A stretch of DNA of 64,000 nt from Streptomyces sp. NBC_01142 (GCF_026341125.1 NZ_JAPEOR010000001.1:3534001-3598000); one strand, 5' to 3'. Positions 1 to 9,273 are shown, numbered from the stretch's first letter. Numbers and translations are program-made. Notes: generated by a model not told the origin, from the letters alone.

Positions 1-696
1 CGGCTCACCTTCCACGTCGAAGTCGATGGTGACCGCCTTGGAGTCGACCGTGAGGCCCACGCCGAGCACATTGATCGTCATGGGCCCGGGCTCGCTCGTG
101 TTCAACCGGACGATGAAGGTGAGGATCGCGTCGTGTGCCCGGGCGACGAACCTCCCGCCGGCGTCGGTGGTCCAGCGCTGCTCGCCGCAGTCGCGCGAGT
201 CGGGCGTGACGGGTTCGCAGCAGCCGATCTGGAAGAGGTAGTTCGGCTGGGAGGGGTCGTCGGCGTCCAGGGTGAACGGCTGGGTGACGGTGCCGACGCT
301 GACCACGGCCGTGAAGACCGGCTCCGTGGTGGAGAAGGTCAGGCTCACGTCCTGCATGACGCTGAGATTCGTGAAGACGATGTTCGTCAGTTGCAGAGCC
401 GGCGGGGTCGTACAGATCGGCGGGTACGGCAGGTCGTAGCGCGCGCACGCCGCGTCGCCCACGCCGTCGGGAACGTTGGGGATGTCGATCGGCGCGCTCG
501 TCCCCCCGGGCACCGCAGGGTCGTAGGAGGGCAGCCCCCACTCCGGGTAGCCGTCGCGGATGATCCGCGGAAGGTACATCGGGTTCGCCGGATCCGAGTT
601 GAACGTCCGCCTCCACAGGGCCGAGATGATCGCTTTGGTGATAGGGCCCGGTGGCTCTGAGACCGTCACGGGCTCGCCCTGCGCGGCATGCTTCAT
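1..696 (-). CDS. Unknown protein, 3' end outside window
   Basis: I do not recognise the family. The reading frame opens at an ATG (complement 694-696) with a GGGAGGA ribosome site about six bases upstream, and runs 232 codons without a stop to the window edge. The N-terminal third is Pro/Asp-rich with several short Cys-containing stretches (DAACARYDLPYPPICTTPP near residues 80-98). The rest is rich in Thr/Val/Ile with alternating hydrophobic residues (LQLTNIVFTNLSVMQDVSLT), the pattern of a beta-sandwich. There is a later Cys cluster (IGCCEP, RDCGEQ). I see no signal peptide or membrane segment. A shadow frame on the same strand covers the same DNA but is Arg-rich and not protein-like. Confidence 0.7.
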   Translation of the reverse strand, partial: MKHAAQGEPVTVSEPPGPITKAIISALWRRTFNSDPANPMYLPRIIRDGYPEWGLPSYDPAVPGGTSAPIDIPNVPDGVGDAACARYDLPYPPICTTPPALQLTNIVFTNLSVMQDVSLTFSTTEPVFTAVVSVGTVTQPFTLDADDPSQPNYLFQIGCCEPVTPDSRDCGEQRWTTDAGGRFVARAHDAILTFIVRLNTSEPGPMTINVLGVGLTVDSKAVTIDFDVEGEP

Positions 697-1391
697 CGCT
701 GTCCTCCCGGAGCGGGCCAAACGCAGGGGCGATGGTGAAGGCGGTGATCACTCATGATCAACACGTCTATCACCATTTGGGCAGAATCAGGCCGTTTGAG
801 CTGCTCTGTCGGCATGCTGGAGGGCTCTGACCGGTCATTTCCGAGCGGCGTGGGTGCGTCCGAGGTGCCCGACTCGGCCTTGCCGGCCGCGCCGGCGTGA
901 GGTTCACCCGGTGTACGGGGGTGCTGGGGTGTCAGGCGTTCAGGTTCGCTCGTTCGACCGTCGCCCGGTCGGTGTACTGCTTCTCCTCGAACTCGAGGGG
1001 GCTGAGGCAGCGGGGCCGTTTTGATACCGCCGAGAGCAAGGTCCTGCCCTGGCCCGAGCAGGCCCGCAGCGTCGAGCAGGCCGTCGACGACGACCGGCGC
1101 CGCCGCGAGGACGTCACACGCAGCCGGCCCGCTCCCGTCCCGCCGCCGCGACTGGGTGACTCCTCGATGCCGAAGGCTGAGAGGTCCCGGGTTGCGTGTG
1201 AGGCCCTCACGTCGGCCGTGTGGGGGCCACGCCTTGATCTGCTGCAAGTCCTCGAAGAGCTCGTGATGAAGCCGACCGACTGACGGCAGCTAGTGTGGCG
1301 TGCACACAGCAAACGCGTGAGGACATGCGGGTGGACGGGGGTATGCGGGCGGACTCTGCCTTCTCCCGGAAGCGAGGGGGCGGAGGGGCTG
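697..1391. other. Intergenic stretch with an IS3 relic
   Basis: About 700 bases with no convincing intact gene. The only recognisable content is the transposase tail at 932-1021 on the minus strand. The remainder has GC-rich frames on both strands but none has a good start, and no protein family is recognisable. Confidence 0.5.
932..1021 (-). pseudogene. IS3-family transposase C-terminal relic
   Basis: The last 29 codons of a minus-strand frame read RCLSPLEFEEKQYTDRATVE and then stop. This resembles the closing segment of IS3-type OrfB transposases, where the 'R-x-L-x-x-x-x-P-x-E-[FY]E' tail follows the catalytic core. Nothing upstream in this frame looks like transposase, so only a scrap remains. 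It is too short for a firm subgroup call. Confidence 0.5.
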
Positions 1392-2084
1392 GTGGCGGCG
1401 AGGTACGAACTGGTCGAGGACGGCAGGGCGGGCGGGGCGGTCAAGGTCGTCGCGACCGGCCCGGGCGGGAAGGATTCCCGCCGTACCGTGGCGCATCTGC
1501 TGCGCAGTTCCTCCGGTGGCCCCAACGCCTACCGGCCCGGTGCCCGGGAGATCGTGCTGTACGGCGGGGACGACGCCCGGCGCAAGGTGCTCGCCATCGT
1601 GACGACCGAGCACGGTACGGGTTTCGGCATCGCCGGGCCCGCTGCCGTCTACCTCGTGCAGGACCCGGACGGCGCGCCGATCGGGCGGATCAGGCTACGC
1701 CGCGGCCTGTGTTTCCGCCTGGGCCGGTCCCGGTGGACCGTCGATCAGAAGGCCACAAGCGCGGGCACGGTCCAGGCGTCAGCCCGGGGCGTGGCCGGCA
1801 GGCTGGGCTGGTGGGCGCTGTGGTGGACCGTGTTCCTGCCGTACAACATCGTGATGCTCCTCGCCCTCTTCGCCGGCGCGGGAGAGGACCCGGTGACCAC
1901 CCCGCGCAGGATCGTGTGGCGGGACAACTCGGGCCGGACGGCGATGATTTTCCGGGGGATGGCGGGCGACTACCGGGTGATGCAGGAGCACTGGGATCCG
2001 CGACTGGTCGCGGCACTTGTGGGGATTCACCAGACGTACGCCTCGCTGGCGATCACGGACAGCAAGGACTGGTACCACCGATGA
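1392..2084 (+). CDS. Unknown protein with one hydrophobic segment
   Basis: A 230-residue protein of unrecognised function. I chose the GTG at 1392 because GGAGGGG lies just upstream; a frame extension to 1293 exists but reads like noncoding sequence. Residues 1-125 look like a compact beta-rich soluble domain with repeated short strands (VLAIVTTEHGTGFGIAG, AAVYLVQDPDGAPIGRIRL). A strongly hydrophobic helix follows at about 136-158 (WWALWWTVFLPYNIVMLLAL) and then a polar tail. The stop overlaps the next gene in an ATGA arrangement, so the two are probably co-translated. A scramblase/LURP-like fold is conceivable from the strand pattern, but that is a guess. Confidence 0.6.
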   Translation: MAARYELVEDGRAGGAVKVVATGPGGKDSRRTVAHLLRSSSGGPNAYRPGAREIVLYGGDDARRKVLAIVTTEHGTGFGIAGPAAVYLVQDPDGAPIGRIRLRRGLCFRLGRSRWTVDQKATSAGTVQASARGVAGRLGWWALWWTVFLPYNIVMLLALFAGAGEDPVTTPRRIVWRDNSGRTAMIFRGMAGDYRVMQEHWDPRLVAALVGIHQTYASLAITDSKDWYHR

Positions 2085-2509
2085 CGGTGGACAACGGGAA
2101 GTGGAGTGTCCCCGGGCAGGGGCGTCGACTCGTGGCCGTGGCAGTCGATGCGGTCCTCGCCGTGCTCTCCGCGCTCGGAGTCGGTGTCGCCGTGAGCATC
2201 GAGGCGGTCGATGGGGTACTGGTTGTGGGTCCCCAGTGGGGAGCAGCCATCGCCGTGGGGTTTGCTTTCTCGTTCCTCAACCAGGTGGTGATGACCTGTG
2301 CGGTACGAGCCAGTATCGGTAAGGCCGTTGCGGGGCTTCGGGTGGTGCGTACGCACGACGACATGCGCCCACGGTTCGGTCAACTCACGCACCGGTGGCT
2401 GTTCGGCTTCTACTGGATGCTCGTCTTCGTGCCCCTGCACGTTGCGTCGGATTCTGATGTCGAGCAACAGGACGCAGCGGGGCTGCGCGTGATCCGGCCG
2501 GCGGCCTGA
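2081..2509 (+). CDS. RDD-family membrane protein
   Basis: A 142-residue integral membrane protein whose ATG overlaps the preceding stop (ATGA). The N-terminus carries the RDD signature 'G-x-G-R-R-L-V-A-V-A-V-D' (residues 11-22), followed by three hydrophobic segments. One is LVAVAVDAVLAVLSALGVGV, the second lies around residues 55-75, and the last is FGFYWMLVFVPLHV. The helix-2 to helix-3 loop holds the typical 'G-K-x-x-x-G-L-R-V-V-R' motif (residues 81-91). RDD proteins are small membrane proteins mostly of unknown or ion-exchange-related role. Partnership with the upstream gene is inferred from the overlap. Confidence 0.75.
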   Translation: MTVDNGKWSVPGQGRRLVAVAVDAVLAVLSALGVGVAVSIEAVDGVLVVGPQWGAAIAVGFAFSFLNQVVMTCAVRASIGKAVAGLRVVRTHDDMRPRFGQLTHRWLFGFYWMLVFVPLHVASDSDVEQQDAAGLRVIRPAA

Positions 2510-2785
2510 CACGCCATTGACCTTGAAGGGTTACGGCCCCGGAGGAGGCACGCCGCACGACGGTCACACCGTAGACGGCTTCTGTCAGGGCCTGTTAGCA
2601 CCGGCTGGGCCTTTCCGCAACAGGTGGCAGCCCCTACGCGGCAGCCGCGTTGTGGAGCGCCTCACCATGGCGTAGCGGATGGCGCGCTTCCTACTGTGAC
2701 CGCACCCCCGGCCGTCCTCCTGCCTGAGACGGCGGCTGAGGCCACGGGATCACCTGCGATCCCGTAAGTCCTTCGGGAGGTCACG

Positions 2786-4297
2786 TTGTTGCCCATGCCG
2801 TCGTCGAATCCCGCCCCACGGAGATCGTCACCACGGACCACCGCACCGCCCGGCCGCCGGCGCCGCATCATGGGGAGACTGGCCGCTGCCATCATTCTGG
2901 CGACGGGCGTGGCACTGCTGTCGCCCGCACCCGAGGCACAGGCAGCCGTCCCCCTGGAGCGAGTGAGCAACTTCGGGGCCAACCCGGGCAGCCTGAACAT
3001 GTACGTCTACCGGCCGTCGTCCCTGCCTGCGAACGCGCCGGTGGTGGTGGCTCTGCACGGCTGCACGCAGAGCGCCCAGATCTACGCCGACAATTCGGGG
3101 CTGACCACGTTCGCCGACCGGCACGGCTTCCTGCTGGTCTTCGCGGAAACCACCTTCGCCAACAATGTGAGCCAGTGCTTCAACTGGTTCCAGAACACGG
3201 ACATCCGGCGCGGGCAGGGCGAAGCCGCCTCCATCCGGCAGATGGTCTCCCACGCCGTCTCGTCCTACGGCGCCGACGCCGGAGACGTGCATGTCACTGG
3301 TCTCTCGGCCGGCGGAGCCATGACGACGGTCATGCTCGCCGCGTACCCCGAGGTGTTCAAGGCCGGTGCGGTCGTCGCAGGACTTCCGTACGACTGCACC
3401 AAGGACACGGGAGCGTTGACCTGCATGAACCCCGGAGTGGACCGTACGCCCGCGGTGTGGGCGCAGCGGGTACGCGACGCCGGCCCCGGCTACTCGGGCC
3501 CGTGGCCGCGCGTTTCGGTGTGGCACGGTGACAATGACACGAAGGTCGTCCCGAAGAACGCCGACGAGCTGCGGGACCAGTGGACCCAGCTGCACGGTCT
3601 GGACCAGAGCCCGGACCGTTCTTCCGTCATCGGCCCCAACGGCACGCGCAGGACCGAGTATCTGGCCGGGGACGGAACCGTCGCCGTGGAGGTCAATCGG
3701 GTGCCGAACATCGCGCACGGCACCCCGGTCGACCCGGGCAGTGGCGCGGAGCAGTGCGGCCAGACCGGCACGGCGAACTTCATCGACTCCATCTGCTCCA
3801 GCTACTGGATCACCCGGTTCTTCGGACTGGACAGGTCCGCTCCGCAGCCGGGCAGGCTGCCGGCTCCGGCCGGACTGAGGGCGACTGGTGTCACCGACAC
3901 GTCCGTCTCGCTGGACTGGGAACCGGTGGACGGGGCGGCCGACTACGCGGTGTACCTGGACGGCACGCGAGTCGCCACCCCGGCAGACTCCCGGTTCACC
4001 GACAGCGGCCTGGGGGTCGGAACCACTCATGCGTACAGCGTGGCGGCACGCGAGCCGACCGGGGCCGAGGGCGCCCGCTCCGCCCAGATCGCCGTGGCCA
4101 CCACCGGCGCGGCACCTGCCTGCTGGACGGCGAACAACTACCAGCAGGTGCAGGCCGGCCGGGCTACCACCAGCGGCGGCTATGCCTACGCCAAGGGCTC
4201 CCAGCAGAACATGGGGCTCAACAACACGTTCGTCACCCACACCCTGAAGGAGTCCCCGGCGGGCTACTACGTCCTCGCCGACGGCGGCTGCCCCTGA
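2786..4297 (+). CDS. Secreted PHB-depolymerase-family esterase
   Basis: A 503-residue extracellular alpha/beta hydrolase of the PHB depolymerase/feruloyl-acetylxylan esterase family. A GGGAGG site at 2775 points to the TTG at 2786 (or the TTG at 2789). An Arg-rich n-region (RRRR near 24-27), hydrophobic core and AQA-A site give a signal peptide cut near residue 54. The oxyanion segment HGCTQ is at 91-95, the nucleophile is Ser174 in GLSAGG, and the likely acid and base are the Asp in HGDNDTK (about 251) and the His in IAHG (about 310). A fibronectin type III domain covers roughly 352-440. A Cys-bounded C-terminal module (CWTANNY to GGCP, 446-503) resembles a binding domain. Substrate could be polyester or hemicellulose esters. 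Confidence 0.85.
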   Translation: MLPMPSSNPAPRRSSPRTTAPPGRRRRIMGRLAAAIILATGVALLSPAPEAQAAVPLERVSNFGANPGSLNMYVYRPSSLPANAPVVVALHGCTQSAQIYADNSGLTTFADRHGFLLVFAETTFANNVSQCFNWFQNTDIRRGQGEAASIRQMVSHAVSSYGADAGDVHVTGLSAGGAMTTVMLAAYPEVFKAGAVVAGLPYDCTKDTGALTCMNPGVDRTPAVWAQRVRDAGPGYSGPWPRVSVWHGDNDTKVVPKNADELRDQWTQLHGLDQSPDRSSVIGPNGTRRTEYLAGDGTVAVEVNRVPNIAHGTPVDPGSGAEQCGQTGTANFIDSICSSYWITRFFGLDRSAPQPGRLPAPAGLRATGVTDTSVSLDWEPVDGAADYAVYLDGTRVATPADSRFTDSGLGVGTTHAYSVAAREPTGAEGARSAQIAVATTGAAPACWTANNYQQVQAGRATTSGGYAYAKGSQQNMGLNNTFVTHTLKESPAGYYVLADGGCP

Positions 4298-4339
4298 CCT
4301 GACCTGACCTGACCGGACCGGACCGGACCGGACCGGACC
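4295..4339 (+). repeat. Pentanucleotide tandem repeat (TGACC)4(GGACC)5
   Basis: Four copies of TGACC are followed directly by five of GGACC. The array begins with the TGA stop of the esterase. Forty-five bases are perfectly periodic, followed by a G-rich tail with GGGGATGGGGATGG. Confidence 0.95.
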
Positions 4340-4520
4340 CGGGGACGGGGATGGGGATGGGGGCGAGCGGCCCTCTGTCGCAGATCACCGCGACCGCATG
4401 GTGCGGGGCGCCACAGCCGGGCGTCCGGCTATGGCGACCACGGCTCTGCCGGCGCCCCCGCGCCGCCCGGTAGCGTCCGGCCGCTCGGTACGTGTGCTCC
4501 CCCCAACGGAGGTACAGCCC

Positions 4521-5999
4521 ATGTCACTTGTCCCACCGAACGACCCGCCGGCCAGAACGCGACCACGTCAGTGGTGCGGCCCGGTCCGTGCCCGCACCCA
4601 GTGGATCCGTGGCGCAGCCGTCGCCGCCGCGGCCGTGATGACATGGAGCACGGCCCCCGCCGGTGCCACGCCACAGGACGCCGGCCAGGACGGCCGACCG
4701 GGCCACTGCACCCGGATGAACTCCCTCACCGTTCTCGGGGCGGAACATCAACAAACCGCCTGCCTACAGGAGTTGACCACCGCCGGGACCGTGGCCTCGG
4801 GCCACACCGATCCCGCGGACTGGGCCGGACTGACCCCAAAGGGTCTCGCCACCCCGAGCGGCGTACCCGGTATCCAGATCGACGGGTACTTCCCCGACTC
4901 CTCGGCCACCAATACCAACCATGGCTGGAACCACGACTCCCAGTTCGTGATCCGGCTGCCCGACCGCTGGAACGGCGGCCTCGTGATCGCGGGTGCGCCG
5001 GGGGTTCGTGAGCAGTACGCCAACGACCGGGCCTTCGGTGACTGGATGCTCTCCCGCGGCTATGCATTCGCCGCCACCGACAAGGGCAACACCGGTGCGG
5101 CGTTCCACCGCGACGGCATCGCCCCGGGCGACGCCATCGCCGAATGGAACAAGCGGGTCACCCAACTCACCCGTGCGGCCCGGCTGGTCGTTGCCCAGCG
5201 GTACCACCGGCTCGCGTCCCGCACCCTCGCCATGGGGATGTCCAACGGCGGCTACCTCGTGCGCTGGCAGCTGGAGAAGCATCCCGAGCTGTACGACGCA
5301 GGGGTGGACTGGGAAGGCACCCTGTGGCGTACCGAAGGCCCGAATCTGCTGACGTTCCTGCCGCCCGCCCTGCGCGCCTACCCCACCTACGCGACGGGCG
5401 GCGAGGATGCTGAGAAGGCCCACCGGGAGATGACCGCCGCCGGATTCCCGGCCGGCTCGGAATTCCTCTGGCCGTTCCACCACCAGTACTACTGGGACAT
5501 CACCCAACGGATCTACCGCGAGGAAGTGGACCCGGAGTATGACGGCGCGGCCGAGGCCGGCACGCCTTTCTGCGCACCGGGCAGCCCCGCCTGCGACGCC
5601 GACTACGACTACGCTTCCCGGCCCGACTCAGTCCGCGAGGCCATCTCCGCGATCGACCTGACCGGCCGGATCGGCAAGCCGCTGATCACCTTCCACGGCA
5701 CGCTCGACGTGCTGCTGCCCATCAGCGAGACCTCGGACGTCTACGCCCGGATGGTACGCCGGGAGGGCCGTGGCTCACTGCACCGCTACTACCGCGTCGA
5801 AGGCGGAACCCATGTCGACTCGCTCTTCGACACCTTCCCCGACAAGCTGCGTCCGCTGGTTCCGTGCCACCGTTCCGCCGTCACCGCGCTGGAACGCTGG
5901 CTCGACGACGGTCGGCGACCGCCGCCGAGCCGGACCCTGCGCATGCCCGAAGGGGCCGACCCGGCCATGCTGCTCACCCGGTGCGCATTGACCGCGTAG
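4521..5999 (+). CDS. Secreted alpha/beta hydrolase (tannase/oligomer-hydrolase-like)
   Basis: A 492-residue exported hydrolase. GGAGGT at 4508 lies seven bases before the ATG at 4521; longer upstream frame sequence is not protein-like. The signal peptide has basic residues near 14-30 and an Ala/Val core ending in PAGA-T. The nucleophile is Ser241 in GMSNGGY. The C-terminal half has the acid loop FHGTLDVLLP and a His in VEGGTHVDSL. A cysteine pair (FCAPGSPACD) suggests a disulfide in a lid region. The organisation resembles tannase/feruloyl esterase or 3-hydroxybutyrate oligomer hydrolase families, and I cannot separate these by eye. Standing beside a PHB-depolymerase-type esterase, it could process the released oligomers, which is inference. 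Confidence 0.75.
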   Translation: MSLVPPNDPPARTRPRQWCGPVRARTQWIRGAAVAAAAVMTWSTAPAGATPQDAGQDGRPGHCTRMNSLTVLGAEHQQTACLQELTTAGTVASGHTDPADWAGLTPKGLATPSGVPGIQIDGYFPDSSATNTNHGWNHDSQFVIRLPDRWNGGLVIAGAPGVREQYANDRAFGDWMLSRGYAFAATDKGNTGAAFHRDGIAPGDAIAEWNKRVTQLTRAARLVVAQRYHRLASRTLAMGMSNGGYLVRWQLEKHPELYDAGVDWEGTLWRTEGPNLLTFLPPALRAYPTYATGGEDAEKAHREMTAAGFPAGSEFLWPFHHQYYWDITQRIYREEVDPEYDGAAEAGTPFCAPGSPACDADYDYASRPDSVREAISAIDLTGRIGKPLITFHGTLDVLLPISETSDVYARMVRREGRGSLHRYYRVEGGTHVDSLFDTFPDKLRPLVPCHRSAVTALERWLDDGRRPPPSRTLRMPEGADPAMLLTRCALTA

Positions 6000-6161
6000 C
6001 AACGCCTGCCCGTCCCACCCCGAGCGCACGTCGCCGACCGCGGTCCCCTCGCCGCTCGCCCGGACGGCACCCCTGCCATCACCGTCACACTGCCTGGCGA
6101 CAGCAAGAGTTCCGCCGACTCGAGGCATTCCGCGAGGCCCGGCCGTGTGATCCGCACCGTC

Positions 6162-6191
6162 CAGCCGCTGCAGGCGGGCCTGCAGGCGCTG
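6162..6191. terminator. Probable terminator between convergent genes
   Basis: An imperfect hairpin with arms CAGCCGCTGCAGGC and GCCTGCAGGCGCTG (two mismatches) lies just past the end of the minus-strand ABC permease gene and 160 bases after the hydrolase stop. There is no T run, as is usual in Streptomyces. Confidence 0.5.
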
Positions 6192-6199
6192 CGCCGGTC

Positions 6200-7063
6200 T
6201 CAGAGATCCCGGCGCCGCACGACAATCACGGCGACGGCCGCCGAGACGAGCGCCCAGGCCGCGAGCGCAATCCAGGAGCCCGCAACGGTGGCCGGGTATG
6301 CGCCCAGGCTGGTGGGGGAGTCGGGGTTCAGCGTCAGGCGGCCCTGCGCGGCGAGAGGCAGGTGGTTGCCGATCTCCTTCAACAGCCTGTACCTCTCGCC
6401 CCCGAAGAGCAGGGGCAGGATGAAGAGCACCCCTACGACGGCGACGATCGAGGCCGTGGCGTGTCGCAGGACGGCGCCGAACGCCAGCCCGATGAGGGCG
6501 CAGACCGGGATGACCAGCGCGTATGCCGCGATGGCCCGCAGACAACCGGGATCGTGGATCGAGAGGCCGACGTGGCGGGAGGCCAGCATCGCGTTGGTGG
6601 TGAAGAACGACGTCACGGAGACGATCACACCGAGCACGAGCGTGACCGCCGTGACGAGGGCCACCTTGGCCGTGATCACCGCGCGCCGGTCGGGAACGGC
6701 GGCGAGCGTGGTGCGGATCATTCCCGTGGCGTACTCGCCGAAGACCGTGATGGCGCCGAAGCCGGCCGCGGCCAGGGCCATGACGTCGGCGGCAATACTG
6801 CCCAGGCCGTGGAACAGCGGGTCGTACTTGAAGGGCGGGAAACCGGGTAGCGGCGGATGCGGCTGGTCGATGTACGTCAGGTCGGATCGGACGGCGTTCA
6901 CGTTGATCACGACGGCGACGACGGCACTGAGGGCGAGCACCCAGTAGGTCGACCGGAGCGACCGCATCTTGATCCACTCAGCGGCGAGCAGGTCGACGAA
7001 TCTGGGCACCCGTTCGGCCGCGCGCTCGGACGGCCTGGTGCCGGACAATGTCAGTGTGCTCAT
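6200..7063 (-). CDS. ABC transporter permease (ABC-2 type)
   Basis: A 287-residue membrane subunit with a cytoplasmic N-terminus and about six transmembrane helices. One is WVLALSAVVAVVINV near 45, others sit in the 95-220 region, and the last is WIALAAWALVSAAVAVIVVR just before an RRRDL tail. This is the Streptomyces type of ABC-2 permease that starts with 'A-A-E-W-I-K-x-x-S-x-x-S-T-x-W' (residues 26-40). Its ATG overlaps the ATPase stop by four bases, so the two are co-translated. The pair exports or flips an unknown substrate. The divergent histidine kinase and response regulator next door often control such transporters or are cued by them. Confidence 0.85.
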   Translation of the reverse strand: MSTLTLSGTRPSERAAERVPRFVDLLAAEWIKMRSLRSTYWVLALSAVVAVVINVNAVRSDLTYIDQPHPPLPGFPPFKYDPLFHGLGSIAADVMALAAAGFGAITVFGEYATGMIRTTLAAVPDRRAVITAKVALVTAVTLVLGVIVSVTSFFTTNAMLASRHVGLSIHDPGCLRAIAAYALVIPVCALIGLAFGAVLRHATASIVAVVGVLFILPLLFGGERYRLLKEIGNHLPLAAQGRLTLNPDSPTSLGAYPATVAGSWIALAAWALVSAAVAVIVVRRRDL

Positions 7064-7971
7064 CGGGCTTCTCCTGCGAGGTATTCGACGCTGTCGGCGG
7101 TGAGGGACATGAACGCCGACTCCAGGGACGAGGCGTGGGTGGCGAGTTCGTGCAGCACGATGTGGTGCCGGTGGGCGAGGTCGCCGATCCGGGCCGCGGT
7201 CAGGCCGGTGACCCGGCCCGCCTGCTCGCTCTCCCGGCGCACCGACGCCCCCTCGGCGATCAGCACGGGCTCCAGGGCCGCCAGGCCGGGCGTGTGCACG
7301 CTCACGCTCAGGGAGGCGTTGCGGGCCGAGAAGTGCTCCAGGTTCTGGTCGGCGATCAGCCGGCCCCGGCCGATGACGATGAGCTGGTCGGCGGTGTGCT
7401 CCATCTCGGCCATCATGTGGCTGGAGACGAACACGGTGCGACCCTCGGACGCCAGACGGCGGAACAGGCCGCGCACCCACAGCACGCCCTCGGGGTCCAG
7501 ACCGTTCAGGGGCTCGTCGAACAGGAGCACCGGCGGATCGCCGAGCAGGGCACCCGCGATGCCGAGACGCTGCTTCATCCCGAGGGAGAACCCCCCGATC
7601 CGGCGCCGCGCCGCCTTCGCCAGCCCGACCTCCTGGAGGACTTCGTCCACGCGGGACAGCGGGATGCGGTTGCTGCGGGCCAGGGCGGACAGGTGCGCGA
7701 GTGCGCTTCGCCCGCCGTGGACGTCTTGAGCGTCCAACAGCGCGCCGACGTGACGCAGTCCGCGCGGACGGTGTGAGAAAGGGACCCCGTTCACGGTGAC
7801 GGACCCACCGGAGGGCGCGTTCAGGCCCAGGATCATCCTCAGCGTGGTGGATTTGCCGGCGCCGTTCGGGCCGAGGAAGCCGGTGACCTTGCCCGGTTCC
7901 ACGGTGAAGGTCAGGTTGTCGACGGCAACGGTGTCGCCGTACCGCTTGGTCAGTCGGGTGGTTTCGATCAC
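7060..7971 (-). CDS. ABC transporter ATP-binding protein
   Basis: The ATPase partner of the permease. From the GTG at 7971 it is 303 residues: Walker A GPNGAGKST (34-42), a Q-loop region, the signature variant FSLGMKQRLG in place of LSGGQ, and Walker B LLFDEPLNGLDP. The switch His is in SSHMMAEMEH. The C-terminal 80 residues are the variable domain common in drug-resistance ABC ATPases. The start is uncertain: no strong ribosome site precedes 7971, and in-frame starts up to 8022 exist. Typical homologues begin at 'V-I-E-T/x-x-x-L-T-K-R-Y-G', which favours 7971. Confidence 0.85.
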   Translation of the reverse strand: MIETTRLTKRYGDTVAVDNLTFTVEPGKVTGFLGPNGAGKSTTLRMILGLNAPSGGSVTVNGVPFSHRPRGLRHVGALLDAQDVHGGRSALAHLSALARSNRIPLSRVDEVLQEVGLAKAARRRIGGFSLGMKQRLGIAGALLGDPPVLLFDEPLNGLDPEGVLWVRGLFRRLASEGRTVFVSSHMMAEMEHTADQLIVIGRGRLIADQNLEHFSARNASLSVSVHTPGLAALEPVLIAEGASVRRESEQAGRVTGLTAARIGDLAHRHHIVLHELATHASSLESAFMSLTADSVEYLAGEAR

Positions 7972-8103
7972 GGGTCCAAGCTGCCGGGGAGGGCACGAAG
8001 CCGACATCGGCCGGTGGATCACACTTGTGAGACCTGCCGGTAGCCCTGGGGATTACGCCCGTGGGCCAATGCCCCTGCGGCAGCACGTCGATAGGATCGA
8101 CCG

Positions 8104-9273
8104 GTGATCGCCACTCCTCATCCACCCCTGCTCAAACGCGTGCCACCGGGTGTGTGGGTGGCGGCCTTCTGGTCGGCCCTCATCCTGGTACGCACGCTCC
8201 AACGGCCGAACGAGCTGCAGCGTCTACTCCGGTACAACGGCAACATCGAAGACGCGCCGCTCCTGGTCACCGCCATCGTCACGACCCTGGGCGCACTGCT
8301 CCTGTTCCGCGCACCCTTGGCGGCCGTGGCCATCGCGCTCACGGGCGCTGTCTTCTCCCTCGGGATGCCGGTGCGGGAGACCCCGTTCGTCCTGTTCCTT
8401 CTGGCCGACGTTCTGGTGGGCTACACCGCGGCAACGCGCTCGCGGCGTGTGTCGGTCCTCGCCGCCATGCTGCCGGCCGGCACGCTGGCCGGCTACACGC
8501 TCTGGCGGCTGGCACAGGGGTACTACTTCAACCTCTCGGTGCCTGCCGCCCTCGCATCGACCGTCGTCATCGCCTGGCTGATCGGCAACACGGTCCATCA
8601 GAACCGGTCGCACGCCGACACGGTACGCGCCCAGGCCACGCAGCAGGCGGTCACGGCCGAGCGGCTGCGGATCGCCCGGGAGCTGCACGACATGGTCGCT
8701 CACAACATCGGCATCATCGCCATCCAGGCCGGCGTGGGCAGCCGGGTCATGGACACCCAGCCCGCCGAGACACGCAACGCGCTGAACGCCATCGAGGCCA
8801 CCGGCAGGGAGACCCTCGCCGGCCTGCGGCGAATGCTCGGCGCACTGCGGCAGAGCGACCAGGAGCCCGTGCCGCTCGACCCGGCTCCGGGTCTGGCCGC
8901 CCTCGATCAACTGGTCGGGAAGACCGCGGCCGCCGGGGTCCGGGTCGACGTCCGGTGGCGGGGGGACCGTCGTGACCTGCCCTCCGACATCGACCTGGCG
9001 GCCTTTCGCATCGTCCAGGAGGCGGTCACCAACGTGGTGCGGCATTCCGGCATCCGGCACTGCAGCGTGACGGTTGACCACCGGCCGGGCGAACTGGCCG
9101 TCGAGGTCGTCGACCGCGGTTGCGGCGGCACCGTGGCAGGCTCCGGATACGGCATCGTCGGCATGCGGGAACGAGTCGGTCTGCTGCACGGCGAGTTCAG
9201 CGCCGGGCCGCGTCCGGAAGGCGGCTTCCGCGTGGCAGCCCGGCTGCCGGTGCCTGTGGAGGCACGACAGTGA
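8104..9273 (+). CDS. NarL-type sensor histidine kinase
   Basis: A 389-residue membrane kinase with a GTG start. Residues 15-165 form several hydrophobic segments (VAAFWSALILV, LLVTAIVTTLGALLLF, TVVIAWLIGNTV). The dimerisation/phosphoacceptor domain is HisKA_3, with the autophosphorylated His195 in ARELHDMVAH. An HATPase domain follows from about 280, with N-box FRIVQEAVTNVVRHS and G-box GSGYGIVGMRER. No periplasmic sensor domain is visible, which suggests sensing within the membrane. Its stop overlaps the response-regulator GTG by four bases. Divergent placement from the ABC pair suggests functional linkage. Confidence 0.9.
   Translation: MIATPHPPLLKRVPPGVWVAAFWSALILVRTLQRPNELQRLLRYNGNIEDAPLLVTAIVTTLGALLLFRAPLAAVAIALTGAVFSLGMPVRETPFVLFLLADVLVGYTAATRSRRVSVLAAMLPAGTLAGYTLWRLAQGYYFNLSVPAALASTVVIAWLIGNTVHQNRSHADTVRAQATQQAVTAERLRIARELHDMVAHNIGIIAIQAGVGSRVMDTQPAETRNALNAIEATGRETLAGLRRMLGALRQSDQEPVPLDPAPGLAALDQLVGKTAAAGVRVDVRWRGDRRDLPSDIDLAAFRIVQEAVTNVVRHSGIRHCSVTVDHRPGELAVEVVDRGCGGTVAGSGYGIVGMRERVGLLHGEFSAGPRPEGGFRVAARLPVPVEARQ

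Noticed and set aside
5775..6977. 400-codon minus-strand frame across the hydrolase end and ABC permease
   Set aside because: It crosses two convergent genes and is Arg-rich; the real permease is in another frame.
6200..8125. Possible fusion of ABC ATPase and permease in one 641-codon frame
   Set aside because: The first 350 residues are the wrong frame over the ATPase gene; the permease starts at 7063 with an ATGA overlap.
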